Source of the DNA: Peptoniphilus_A sp001811425
GTDB lineage: Bacteria > Bacillota > Clostridia > Tissierellales > Peptoniphilaceae
Length of the DNA stretch: 64,000 nucleotides
Assembly: GCF_001811425.1 (NCBI RefSeq)
Contig: NZ_KV804730.1
Span: forward strand, 27,985-91,984
Reading direction: 5' to 3'
Both the position numbers and the translations under genes were made by a program. The first letter of the stretch is position 1. The number at the start of each line of letters is the position of its first letter. This document shows, piece by piece, positions 8,648 to 17,603 of this stretch. The notes beneath the pieces are model-generated. The model was not told where the DNA came from. It saw nothing but the letters and a program-made list of their open reading frames with translations, and did not search any database.

Positions 8648-9157
8648 ATGCTATGTGATGTTTGCAAGGAAAGAGAATCAGTTATTTCTTACACAAGAAT
8701 AAAAGACGATGGAATAGAAGAAGTGCATCTCTGCGAAGTTTGTGCTGAAGAAAAATTTAAAAGAGACTTTAAGGGGTATCAAAATATTATTCCTCAACTT
8801 GAAAATGCTTTAAAGAATATTTTTCAGTTTACAGCAAATTCCTATAATGAAGAAGATGACATAAGCTGTGAATACTGCGGTAGGTCTTTTCGTGAACTTA
8901 AGGCAACAGGATCTTTAGGCTGCCCAAAATGTTATGATTCCTTTGGAGACGAAATTAAAAAGTATTTAAACGCCCTTAATATAAATTTAAAGTACAGGGG
9001 AAAAATTCCAAAAAATGCAGAAAGTTATCTCGTTTATAACAGAAAACTTGAGGATTTAAAGGAGAAGCTTGACCTTGCCATAAATTTGGAAGAATATGAA
9101 AAGGCAGCAGAAATAAGGGACGAAATAAAGAAGTTAAAGGAAGATGTCAGTGTCTAA
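8648..9157 (+). CDS. mcsA: McsA, zinc-finger activator of McsB
   Basis: 169 residues. Four CxxC pairs (C3/C6, C29/C32, then CEYC and CPKC) form two zinc-binding units, followed by a C-terminal UVR coiled-coil motif (LEEYEKAAEIRDEIKKLKE). The protein family activates the arginine kinase McsB and modulates CtsR. A strong AGGAGGGAAG lies before ATG. It overlaps mcsB by 14 bp. All cysteines are intact, in contrast to the degenerate kinase next door. Confidence 0.93.
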   Translation: MLCDVCKERESVISYTRIKDDGIEEVHLCEVCAEEKFKRDFKGYQNIIPQLENALKNIFQFTANSYNEEDDISCEYCGRSFRELKATGSLGCPKCYDSFGDEIKKYLNALNINLKYRGKIPKNAESYLVYNRKLEDLKEKLDLAINLEEYEKAAEIRDEIKKLKEDVSV

Positions 9158-10130
9158 AATTCTTTTAGGATATAAATTAAAATTATATAGAAATATTGAC
9201 GGCAAAAAATTTGTAAATACAATGACAGAGGAAGAGCTAAGGGAAAATTTAGACTTCCTAGACCCAATTTTAAGTGACTTGGGCTACACTAAAGTAGACC
9301 TTTATAATATTTCTTCTTTAAAAAAGCTTGAATATGTGGAAAATGGAAGGCTTGGCAAAAAATCTATTGAAAGAGAAAATATTGGATTTTACGAAAAAAA
9401 AGATAGTCCAGATATTTTATTAAACGCTGGAGAACACCTTGAGCTACAAGCTTTTTCAAGGACAAAATCTCTTGAGGACTTGTATGGAGAAATTTATTCT
9501 TTGGAAGAAATGTTAGAAGAAAAAATTAATTTTTCCTTTGATCCAAGTTTTGGCTATTTAAGTTCTAGAGTTTTAAATTCTGGCACAGGCTTAAAGCCCC
9601 TTGTACTTTTGTATTTACCAGCCTTAAATTATTTTGGCATAGATGAGATTGCAAGAGGTCTATCAAGGCTTGGTTACACCCTTGCATCCTATAGAGACAG
9701 CTCCAACAAGGCACTGGGAAGTATTTTCACTCTTTCCTTTGAGTCAACCTTTGGCGAAGAGGAAAAGTCTTATATAGAAAAATTAAAAATCATTGCGCGA
9801 GAAATCGCCGATGTTGAAAGGGAAAATAGAAAAAAATTATATTTAGACAACATCATAACTCTTGAGGATATGGTAAACAGAGCCTTTGGAGTTCTTGCCA
9901 ATGCAAGGTTGTTGTCGGAAGAAGAGATGATGCATTCCATGTCTACAATTAATCTTGGAATTGAACTTTCAATTTTAAGAGCAAATCGAGATTTTGATTT
10001 TTATGAAGAGATTAAAAAACTTAGAAATGGACATTTGCAAATTGAGAGAGGAGCAATATTAGACCTTAAGTCACGAGATATTTTAAGGGCTAATAAGGCA
10101 AGAGCTCTCATGAAGGAGGTTTTCAGATGA
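9144..10130 (+). CDS. mcsB: McsB-like protein; arginine-kinase motifs largely lost
   Basis: 328 residues in the McsB position of the operon, alignable throughout: FGYLSS, GTGLKPLVLLYLPAL, and the C-terminal RDI-RA phosphoarginine-sensing segment (311-316). Compared with Bacillus McsB from memory, the ATP-binding SSRIRLARN is GYKLKLYRN (9-17), NEEDHIR is NAGEHLE (94-100), SCPTNVGTG is SRVLNSGTG (141-149), and RGIYGEGSEAVGN is ASYRDSSNKALGS (181-193). Several arginines and the catalytic glutamates are therefore missing. It may act as a non-catalytic adaptor for CtsR or ClpC. The family call is secure; the loss of activity is inference. Confidence 0.85.
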   Translation: MSVSKILLGYKLKLYRNIDGKKFVNTMTEEELRENLDFLDPILSDLGYTKVDLYNISSLKKLEYVENGRLGKKSIERENIGFYEKKDSPDILLNAGEHLELQAFSRTKSLEDLYGEIYSLEEMLEEKINFSFDPSFGYLSSRVLNSGTGLKPLVLLYLPALNYFGIDEIARGLSRLGYTLASYRDSSNKALGSIFTLSFESTFGEEEKSYIEKLKIIAREIADVERENRKKLYLDNIITLEDMVNRAFGVLANARLLSEEEMMHSMSTINLGIELSILRANRDFDFYEEIKKLRNGHLQIERGAILDLKSRDILRANKARALMKEVFR

Positions 10131-12598
10131 GTATGTTTGGAAAATTTAGCGAGAAATCGCAAAAGGCAATTCTCTTTGCTCAGCAAGAAGCCAGAGAGCA
10201 AAGACATTCATATATAGGCTCAGAGCACATTTTACTGGGAATAATCAGGGAAGGAACTGACTCAGGTGCTCACATCTTATCAAGGCTTGGCATAGATTAT
10301 AAGAAGGCAAAGGAAGCAACACTTGACATTGTAAGTAGCGGTCAAGGTCCTATTGTGTCAAGCATAGCCTACACACCAAGGACTAAGAGAATTTTTGAGC
10401 TTGCCTTTGAAGTTTCAAGGGAAATGGGAGAGGTTGCTGTGTCAACAGAACATCTTCTTCTAGGAATTTTGCGTGAAGGTCAAGGTGTTGCCATTTTAGT
10501 TTTAAAAAGACTTGGCATAGACATTATGAGTCTTGAAAATGACATTTTAAACAATATGGAAGACTATGAAGATTATGATGATGAGGACAGAGAAATTTCT
10601 TCAGAAGCCTTAGAAAAATATACTACAAACTTAAATAAAAAGGCTGAAGAGGGAAAAATCGACCCAGTAATTGGCAGAGAAAAGGAAATAAAAAGAGTAA
10701 TTCAAGTCCTATCTCGTAGGACAAAAAATAATCCTGTCCTAATTGGCGAGCCTGGTGTTGGTAAGACTGCCATAGCTGAAGGACTTGCTGCAGAAATTGT
10801 TGCAGGAAATGTGCCAGAAATAATGAAGGACAAGGTAATTTTAACTCTTGATATTTCTCAGCTTATAGCTGGCTCTAAGTACAGAGGAGACTTTGAAGAG
10901 AGATTAAAAAATGTAACTAATGAAGCTGCAAAAAACAAAAATATTATTTTATTCATTGACGAAATGCATGTCATAATTGGCGCAGGTTCAGCTGAAGGTT
11001 CTCTCGACGCTTCAAATATTTTAAAGCCACTTTTAACTAAGTCAGTATTACAAGTTATGGGGGCAACGACAATTTCTGAATACAGAAAGAAAATCGAAAA
11101 GGACTCAGCCTTTGAGAGAAGGCTTATGCCAATAATAGTAGATGAGCCAAGTGTTGAGGATTCCATAAAGATCTTAAAGGGACTTAAAAATATTTACGAA
11201 GACCACCACAATGTTACAATCCCCGATGAAACAATTGAAGCTGCAGTAAAATATTCTGACAGGTATTTAAATGACAGATTTTTGCCAGACAAGGCCATTG
11301 ATTTAATTGACGAGGCTAGTTCAAAGTTAAAAATTGAATCCTATAAGGTTCCTGAATTTGAAGAAAAGTACAAGAAGGAACTTGAAGATATTGAAAATAA
11401 AAAAGCTGAAGCAGTAAAGAGTCAAGACTACGAACTTGCAGCAAATCTTCGCGATGAACAAAAAAAGCTAGAAGAAAAGTACAAGGAAGAAATAGAAAAA
11501 TTCCAAAAAGAGGAAGCCAAGAAAGAAGTTACGCCAGAACTCATTGCCAAGATTGTATCTGACTGGTCAAAGGTTCCTGTAACTGAAATGACAGCAGAAG
11601 AAACTGAAAAGTTAAGAGACTTAGACGAAAAATTAAAGGAAGATGTGAAGGGTCAAGATGAGGCTGTAAAAACTCTTGCCAAGGCAATAAAAAGGTCAAG
11701 GATTGGGCTTAAGGACCCTAACAAGCCAATTGGCTCTTTCATATTTGTGGGACCAACTGGCGTAGGTAAGACTTACCTAGCCAAGAGCCTTGCGAAAAAT
11801 TTATTTGGCAAGGAAGAAAATATGATTAGGTTTGACATGTCCGAGTACATGGAAAAATTCACTGTCTCAAGACTTGTGGGTTCACCTCCAGGATATGTTG
11901 GCTACGAAGAAGGTGGCGAGCTAACAGAAGCTGTAAGGACTCACCCTTATTCAGTAATTCTTTTAGATGAAATCGAAAAGGCTCACCCAGACATCTTTAA
12001 CATCTTGCTACAAATTTTAGACGAAGGAAGAGTAACGGATTCCAAGGGTAGGACTGTAAACTTTAAGGACACAGTTATAATTATGACTTCCAATGCTGGG
12101 GCAAATCTTCTTGCCAAAAATTCAGTTTTAGGTTTTTCAACTTCAGAAACTTCTGTTCAGAAGAGCGAATATGAAAATATGAAAAAAATTATAAATGAAT
12201 CCTTAAAGGAAAAGTTTAGACCTGAATTTTTAAATAGAGTTGACGATGTAGTAATCTTCAAAACTCTTGAAAAGACTGAAATTAAAGAAATTGTCAAGAA
12301 TATGCTTGATAAATTAAGTGATAGACTTTCTGAAATGGGAATAAAGGCAAATTATTCAAATAAACTCATTAACTTCTTAGTTGAAGAAGGTTATGATAAG
12401 GTATTTGGTGCAAGACCCCTTCAAAGGACTATTACAAAATTAATTGAAGATAGAATTGCCGATGAATTTTTAGAGGGAAAGATTAAAGAGGGCGACGAAA
12501 TCAATCTCGATGTCAAGTACAAAAAAATTCAAATAGAAAAAGTTAAGAGGACTAAAAAGACAAAAAATGAAAAAGAAAATAGTGTATCAGTGCAGTAA
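10127..12598 (+). CDS. clpC: ClpC, Hsp100 AAA+ unfoldase
   Basis: 823 residues. Two Clp-N repeats (about 4-145), the first AAA+ module with Walker A GEPGVGKT (207-214), a middle domain with UVR motif (about 415-455), the second AAA+ module with GPTGVGKT (542-549), and an LGF tripeptide (NSVLGFSTS) for docking ClpP. It unfolds substrates for the ClpP protease, which is not in this window. ATGA overlap with mcsB. The C-terminal tail is basic and overlaps the start of radA by 32 bp. Confidence 0.96.
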   Translation: MSMFGKFSEKSQKAILFAQQEAREQRHSYIGSEHILLGIIREGTDSGAHILSRLGIDYKKAKEATLDIVSSGQGPIVSSIAYTPRTKRIFELAFEVSREMGEVAVSTEHLLLGILREGQGVAILVLKRLGIDIMSLENDILNNMEDYEDYDDEDREISSEALEKYTTNLNKKAEEGKIDPVIGREKEIKRVIQVLSRRTKNNPVLIGEPGVGKTAIAEGLAAEIVAGNVPEIMKDKVILTLDISQLIAGSKYRGDFEERLKNVTNEAAKNKNIILFIDEMHVIIGAGSAEGSLDASNILKPLLTKSVLQVMGATTISEYRKKIEKDSAFERRLMPIIVDEPSVEDSIKILKGLKNIYEDHHNVTIPDETIEAAVKYSDRYLNDRFLPDKAIDLIDEASSKLKIESYKVPEFEEKYKKELEDIENKKAEAVKSQDYELAANLRDEQKKLEEKYKEEIEKFQKEEAKKEVTPELIAKIVSDWSKVPVTEMTAEETEKLRDLDEKLKEDVKGQDEAVKTLAKAIKRSRIGLKDPNKPIGSFIFVGPTGVGKTYLAKSLAKNLFGKEENMIRFDMSEYMEKFTVSRLVGSPPGYVGYEEGGELTEAVRTHPYSVILLDEIEKAHPDIFNILLQILDEGRVTDSKGRTVNFKDTVIIMTSNAGANLLAKNSVLGFSTSETSVQKSEYENMKKIINESLKEKFRPEFLNRVDDVVIFKTLEKTEIKEIVKNMLDKLSDRLSEMGIKANYSNKLINFLVEEGYDKVFGARPLQRTITKLIEDRIADEFLEGKIKEGDEINLDVKYKKIQIEKVKRTKKTKNEKENSVSVQ

Positions 12599-13943
12599 GT
12601 GCGGATATATTTCCCAGGGCTTCTTTGGCAAATGTCCAAGCTGTGGCTCTTGGAACACCCTAGAAGAAAAGGAGAAGGAGTCTGGTGGTAAGGCTCCTTC
12701 AAATAGTAAAAAAATAAAAAAAGATGCACAAAAACTTCAGGCAGTGGAAATTTCTTCTGACGAGAGAGTTATGACTGGCATTGAAGAATTTAATAGGGTC
12801 ATGGGCGGCGGAATCGTGAGAGATTCTGTCAGCATCTTAACTGCAAAGCCTGGCTCTGGCAAGTCAACCCTACTAATGCAAGTGGCAAATGACCTGGCAA
12901 ATAAGGGCATGAGAGTTTTATACGCATCTGGAGAAGAATCTGAGACGCAAATAAAGATGAGGGCAGAGAGAATTTTAGACAAGCTCTCTGACAAAATTTG
13001 GGTTTATTCAGTGACTTCCCTTAACTCTGTTTTGGATCAAGTTGAAAAAATTGACCCACAGATGATTATTATTGATTCAATTCAAACTTTTACCCTAGAC
13101 GAATTTCCACAAAGACCTGGCACACCAACCCAGACTATGGAGTGTGCCTACAAGATGACTGAAATTGCCAAGGACATAGAAAAGCCCCGCATGGTTTTTC
13201 TTGTGGGACAAATGACTAAGCAAGACGAACTTGCTGGAGTGAGATCTCTTGAGCACTTAGTGGACACAGTTTTACTCATCGAAGGCGACTCATCAGAAGA
13301 TTTAAGGTCACTGATGGCGACAAAAAATAGGTATGGGTCTACTGGTGAAATTGGATTTTTCTCCATGACTGAAAAGGGCATGATATCCATTGACAATCCT
13401 TCAGAATATTTTATGACAAAGAGGTCAGCCAGTGAACAAGTCCCAGGTTCATCCCTATCTGTTATAAGAGAGGGGACAAGGCCAATAATTTTAGAGACAG
13501 AGGCATTGGCATCAAAGACCTTTCTCCCTTATCCATCGAGGATTTCTGAATCTATAAGAAGAGAGCACTTAAACACACTGGTTTCCATCTTAGAAGAGCG
13601 AGCAGGCATAAAATTTTTGGACAAAAACATTGTTGTCAAGTCCACTGGTGGCATTAAGGTCAAGGAGCAAGCCTCAAACCTTTCTGTAATGATTTCCATT
13701 GTTTCATCTACTCTCAATAAGCCTGTAGAAGCAAATTCAGTTTTCATTGCCGATGTGGGACTAACTGGCGAACTTAAAAATGTGCCGAGCCTCGATGTAA
13801 GACTTAAAGAAGCTGAGAGAATGGGCTTTAAAAAGGCATACATCTCTAAATATGCCAGCGTCAAAGAAGAAAATTATAAGGACTTAAGGGTCCTTAAGAT
13901 GTCAAATATTTTAGAAGTTATTCAAAAAGTTTTTGAAATATAA
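12567..13943 (+). CDS. radA: RadA/Sms, DNA branch-migration ATPase
   Basis: 458 residues. N-terminal zinc finger C9-x2-C12 ... C23-x2-C26, a RecA-like core with Walker A AKPGSGKST, the RadA-specific KNRYGS motif, and a C-terminal Lon-protease-like domain. It processes recombination intermediates and can extend D-loops. ATG 12567 lies inside clpC; the zinc finger follows directly, so this start is right, and no strong Shine-Dalgarno is visible, which suggests translational coupling. Last gene of the CtsR operon. Confidence 0.95.
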   Translation: MKKKIVYQCSKCGYISQGFFGKCPSCGSWNTLEEKEKESGGKAPSNSKKIKKDAQKLQAVEISSDERVMTGIEEFNRVMGGGIVRDSVSILTAKPGSGKSTLLMQVANDLANKGMRVLYASGEESETQIKMRAERILDKLSDKIWVYSVTSLNSVLDQVEKIDPQMIIIDSIQTFTLDEFPQRPGTPTQTMECAYKMTEIAKDIEKPRMVFLVGQMTKQDELAGVRSLEHLVDTVLLIEGDSSEDLRSLMATKNRYGSTGEIGFFSMTEKGMISIDNPSEYFMTKRSASEQVPGSSLSVIREGTRPIILETEALASKTFLPYPSRISESIRREHLNTLVSILEERAGIKFLDKNIVVKSTGGIKVKEQASNLSVMISIVSSTLNKPVEANSVFIADVGLTGELKNVPSLDVRLKEAERMGFKKAYISKYASVKEENYKDLRVLKMSNILEVIQKVFEI

Positions 13944-13960
13944 ATAAATTTGCGCAAGAA

Positions 13961-14002
13961 AAAAACTCTTTTTACTGTGAAAGTAAGAAGAGTTTATTTT
14001 TT
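13961..14002. terminator. Bidirectional terminator between radA and brnQ
   Basis: Stem from AAACTCTT (13963-13970) to AAGAGTTT (13988-13995), extended inward to about 14 pairs with one wobble. A-run on the left and T-run on the right. Confidence 0.8.
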
Positions 14003-14019
14003 GTAATTTAAAATTTTAT

Positions 14020-15327
14020 TTAAGCTGTCTTTGTCTTTCTTGTGCTTGAAATTATCATTGCAATAACAAGTCCAAGGATCATTGGCACAACCCAACCAAG
14101 TCCAAACTTAGAAAGTGGTAAGGCCTTTAAAGTTTCGCCAAAGTTTCCAAGAAGTTCTTTTTCTTGAAGGACAAATAAAAATCCGAAGATTAGTGAAACA
14201 ATAGATGGTATTTTAAAAACAATATCATCTTTTATTTTTTCGTTAAAGATTCCCAATATTACAATTGTCATTGCACATGGATAAAGTGTTTCAAGTATAG
14301 GTGCAGAAATTTTTATAATTTCTCCAACGCCAAGCATAGATATTAAACAAGAAATTACTGAACAGATGACAACAACAAGTGCATAGGAAACTTTCCCCTT
14401 GCTGAGGTCACTAAAGAAATTACCTGCAGCTGAAATTAAACCAATAGCAGTTGTTAGACAAGCTAGGGCAGTTATAATTGCCAAGATGTAAACGCCAACG
14501 CCGCCTAAAATTCTATTTGTAATTTCTACAAGTAGGACAGTATTGTCTGTGTCCACATTGTAAGTGCCAAGGCTTGAAGTTTGTGCACCAATATAAACAA
14601 GACCGCCATAGATAAAGGCAAGACAAAGTGCTGCGATTACACCAGATATAATAGTTGCTTTTATTTCAACTTTTTCACTAGAATAGTTCATTCCCCTTAC
14701 TGCATTTATTACAACTAGGGCAAACATACAACCAGCTATTGCGTCCATAGTTTGGTAACCGTCTTTTATTCCCTTTTCAAGTACATTATCTATCATAGTT
14801 GTATCTTGAACCTGGCCTATTGGGCTTGCAATGCCCTTTACAATTAAGATGGCAATACAAATTATAAGTGTTGGTGTCAAAAACTTTCCAACTATATCAA
14901 CAACCTTATTTGGTCTAATAGTTAAAAGACATACAATTACAAAGAAAATTATGGAGAATAAATATCTGTTAAAAGATTCTCCAAAAATTGGAACTATTCC
15001 AATTTCATAAGTAGTAGCAGCTGTTCTTGGAGTTGCTAAGAAAGGTCCAATACATAAAATAATAGCCGTTGAAATTATAATTGCGAAAACTTTATTAACT
15101 CTTGATGCCAATACATTTAAATTACCATCGTATTTAGAAAGAACTATTATTGCCAGAAGGCCAAGACCTGCATCAGCAATTGTAAATCCTAAAAAGCCAA
15201 CCCACCATTGACTACCAGATATCAAACCTAAGTAGGGTGGAAAAATTAGATTTCCTGCACCAAAAAACATTGCAAAAAGTGCAAAGCCTATTACAAATAA
15301 ATCTTTAGTGCGAATTTCTTTGTTCAT
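14020..15327 (-). CDS. brnQ: Branched-chain amino acid:cation symporter (LIVCS family)
   Basis: 435 residues, a polytopic membrane protein with about 12 hydrophobic segments. It begins with the family signature DLFVIGFALFAMFFGAGNLIFPP and continues with the conserved LGTPRTAATTYEIG-type loop (here LATPRTAATTYE). It imports Leu, Ile and Val with Na+ or H+. GGAGGTAAAAA precedes the ATG. It stands alone, divergent from folC and convergent with radA. No T-box or other leader structure was seen in the short upstream region. Confidence 0.93.
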   Translation of the reverse strand: MNKEIRTKDLFVIGFALFAMFFGAGNLIFPPYLGLISGSQWWVGFLGFTIADAGLGLLAIIVLSKYDGNLNVLASRVNKVFAIIISTAIILCIGPFLATPRTAATTYEIGIVPIFGESFNRYLFSIIFFVIVCLLTIRPNKVVDIVGKFLTPTLIICIAILIVKGIASPIGQVQDTTMIDNVLEKGIKDGYQTMDAIAGCMFALVVINAVRGMNYSSEKVEIKATIISGVIAALCLAFIYGGLVYIGAQTSSLGTYNVDTDNTVLLVEITNRILGGVGVYILAIITALACLTTAIGLISAAGNFFSDLSKGKVSYALVVVICSVISCLISMLGVGEIIKISAPILETLYPCAMTIVILGIFNEKIKDDIVFKIPSIVSLIFGFLFVLQEKELLGNFGETLKALPLSKFGLGWVVPMILGLVIAMIISSTRKTKTA

Positions 15328-15376
15328 CTTTTTTTACCTCCATTTAATTATTTTTTCTATTTTACCACAATTAAAT

Positions 15377-15423
15377 AAATTTTGGTACACTAAAATGTTG
15401 AATGAGAATAAAAATTTTGGTAC
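15377..15423. repeat. 12-bp direct repeat in the brnQ/folC divergent promoter region
   Basis: AAATTTTGGTAC occurs at 15377-15388 and again at 15412-15423 (35-bp period). The repeats lie between the two divergent starts and could be an operator, but nothing else supports this. Confidence 0.4.
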
Positions 15424-15444
15424 TATTGCAATTAAGGTGATTAT

Positions 15445-16722
15445 ATGAATTATAGAGAAGCAGTATCTTGGCTTGAAAATAGAAATATACCTCTAGGAGA
15501 ATTTACTCTTGATAATATCAAAGAGCTATTAAATATTTTCGAGAAGCCACAAGATAAATTAAAAATTATACACATTACGGGAACCAACGGCAAGGGGTCT
15601 GTGGCAAGCTTTATAGAAAATGCCTTAATAGAAAATTCTTATAAGATTGGCAAATTTACTTCGCCTTATATCACAAATATTCGGGAAGAAATTGAAATAA
15701 ATAATGAAGAAATTTCAGAAGAAGAATTTGCAAAACTTGCAACAGAAGTTAGAGTAAAAGTAGAAGAACTTGACGAGAAAAAAATTTTTGTAAGTGGTTT
15801 TGAAATTTTAACTTCTATTGCTTACATTTATTTTGCAAGGAATAATCTTGATTTTGCAGTAATGGAAGTTGGAATGGGTGGAAGAGTTGATGCTACAAAT
15901 GTAATGGAAAAGTCAATTCCAGTTTTCTGTCACATTTCTCTTGACCACGCAAATATTTTGGGAGACACTATAGGCAAGATTGCCCATGAAAAGGGCGGCA
16001 TTATAAAAGAAAATTCCCAAGTATTCTCTTACCCTCAAGATGAAGAGGCGAGAGCTGAACTAAAAAAACTTAGCAAGGAAAAAAATTCAAGCTTTTATGA
16101 ATTTAGCCAAGATGAAGTTGAAATTTTAAGCTCAAATGAAGAGGGAAATATTTTTAATTTTAGGGATCATAAGAATGTGGAAATTTCTTTGATTGGCGAC
16201 CACCAAGCCCTTAACGCTTCCCTTGCCCTAATGGTCCTTGACTTTTTAAAGAAGGACTATGTGCTTGACGAAGAAAAAATAAAAGAGGGGCTAAAAAAGG
16301 CAAAAAATATTGGAAGGACAGAATGCCTATCAAAAGATCCGCTAATTATTATTGACGGCTCTCACAATTTAGATTCTATAGAAAGAATTGAAGAGAGTGT
16401 TAAAAAATTTAAGTATAAGAAACTTATTTTGGGTTTTAGCCTCTTAAAGGACAAGGACCACGACCATATCCTTCGAAAAATAGAAAATATTGCAGATAAA
16501 ATTGTCTTGACAGAAATTGATAGTGATAGACTTACAGATTTAAAGGATCTTGAAGCTGAATTTAAAAAGTTTTCAAAAAAAGAAATTTATCCTATAAAAA
16601 ATAGGGAAGAAGCAGTGGAAAAAACTCTCTCTCTTGCAGGTGAGGGCGACATGATTTTGTGGTGCGGGTCCCTATATTTAATTAAGGACATAAGAAAAAT
16701 TATATTAGATAAATTAAGTTAG
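15445..16722 (+). CDS. folC: Folylpolyglutamate synthase / dihydrofolate synthase
   Basis: 425 residues. Mur-ligase-type fold with P-loop ITGTNGKGS (about 46-54), then VMEVGMGGRVDATN and SLDHANILGDTIGKIAHEKGGIIK, all FolC hallmarks. It adds glutamate to folates and may also make dihydrofolate. AAGGTGATT precedes the ATG. It is monocistronic, followed by a clear terminator; no other folate gene is nearby. Confidence 0.95.
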   Translation: MNYREAVSWLENRNIPLGEFTLDNIKELLNIFEKPQDKLKIIHITGTNGKGSVASFIENALIENSYKIGKFTSPYITNIREEIEINNEEISEEEFAKLATEVRVKVEELDEKKIFVSGFEILTSIAYIYFARNNLDFAVMEVGMGGRVDATNVMEKSIPVFCHISLDHANILGDTIGKIAHEKGGIIKENSQVFSYPQDEEARAELKKLSKEKNSSFYEFSQDEVEILSSNEEGNIFNFRDHKNVEISLIGDHQALNASLALMVLDFLKKDYVLDEEKIKEGLKKAKNIGRTECLSKDPLIIIDGSHNLDSIERIEESVKKFKYKKLILGFSLLKDKDHDHILRKIENIADKIVLTEIDSDRLTDLKDLEAEFKKFSKKEIYPIKNREEAVEKTLSLAGEGDMILWCGSLYLIKDIRKIILDKLS

Positions 16723-16742
16723 ATAAAAATTTAGAAAATAGA

Positions 16743-16777
16743 AAAAGTTCCCTGTCACTTCGGGAACTTTTTTTTGT
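16743..16777 (+). terminator. Terminator after folC
   Basis: AAAGTTCCC / GGGAACTTT stem followed by a run of eight T residues. Confidence 0.85.
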
Positions 16778-16791
16778 AAATTTTATTAAAA

Positions 16792-16823
16792 TAAAAAATC
16801 TCTTGCAAGGGGCAAGAGACTAT
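16792..16823 (-). terminator. Terminator of rpmB
   Basis: Read on the minus strand after the rpmB stop: TCTCTTGCC / GCAAGAGA hairpin followed by TTTTTTATTTT. Confidence 0.75.
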
Positions 16824-16863
16824 GTAAAGGACCACAAAAAAAGGATCTTACTAAGACCCTTAA

Positions 16864-17055
16864 TTAGATAGCTCTTTCTACTTTACCAGATCTTAAACAT
16901 CTAGTGCATACATTGATTCTTTTGTTTGATCCATTAACTACAGCCTTAACTCTTCTAATGTTAGGAGACCAGCTTCTGTTAGAACGAGAGTGAGAGAAAG
17001 ATATTTTATTTCCAAATTTTTTTTCTTTTCCACAAATTTCACATCTTTTAGCCAT
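16864..17055 (-). CDS. rpmB: Ribosomal protein L28 (zinc-binding form)
   Basis: 63 residues, full length. It opens MAKRCEICGK and carries two CxxC pairs (C5/C8 and C50/C53), so it is the zinc-binding version of L28. FSHSRSNRSWSPNIRRV is the family core. AAGGAGGTG precedes ATG. It sits alone, with its own promoter and terminator, divergent from the asp23-fakA pair, the same arrangement as rpmB-yloU in Bacillus. Confidence 0.97.
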   Translation of the reverse strand: MAKRCEICGKEKKFGNKISFSHSRSNRSWSPNIRRVKAVVNGSNKRINVCTRCLRSGKVERAI

Positions 17056-17087
17056 AACGCACCTCCTTTAGTCATTAAGCAACAAAT

Positions 17088-17116
17088 ATTTTATCAAAAA
17101 ATGATGCTAAGTGCAA
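17088..17116 (-). promoter_or_regulatory. Promoter of rpmB
   Basis: On the minus strand: TTGCAC (17116-17111), 17-bp spacer, TAAAAT (17093-17088). Confidence 0.75.
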
Positions 17117-17236
17117 ATAATTTTTTCAATATGTTCTTATTTTACACTAATTTCACTTTTTTTACAAAGGAATTTTTCAAAATCTCGTAATCTTTTGCAA
17201 ATTCTGTTATAATAAATTAGATAAGGAGGTGCCCTC

Positions 17237-17590
17237 ATGCCGGCAATTATAAATAGAGAACTTGGAAATATTGTGATAGAAGATAGCGTACTTGCTAACA
17301 TAGCTGGAATTTCAGCAATGGAATCCTACGGAATTGTTGGAATGGCATCAAAAAATGCCGCAGATGGAATTTTTGAACTTTTGAGATTTGAAAATTTGTC
17401 AAAGGGAATTGTTGTAAACACTGAAGAAAATGAAATTTCTATTGAACTTCATGTTGTTCTTGAATATGGAGTAAAAATTTCTACAGTGGGTGAAAATATT
17501 ATAGAAAGAGTTAAGTTTAATATAGAAAATTTGACAGGACTTGAAGTTGATAAAATTGAAGTTCTGGTAGAAGGTATTAGACTTAAATAG
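17237..17590 (+). CDS. Asp23/Gls24 (YloU-type) envelope-stress family protein
   Basis: 117 residues, full length for the family, with the conserved LGNIVIEDSVLANIAGISAMESYGIVGM opening and the C-terminal LEVDKIEVLVEGIRL. Cytoplasmic, no signal or membrane segment. The family is a small membrane-associated scaffold of uncertain role. AAGGAGGTG precedes ATG. It lies 13 bp before a fatty-acid-kinase-like gene, the same pairing as yloU-yloV. Confidence 0.92.
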   Translation: MPAIINRELGNIVIEDSVLANIAGISAMESYGIVGMASKNAADGIFELLRFENLSKGIVVNTEENEISIELHVVLEYGVKISTVGENIIERVKFNIENLTGLEVDKIEVLVEGIRLK

Positions 17591-17603
17591 TGGAGGTAAG
17601 ATT

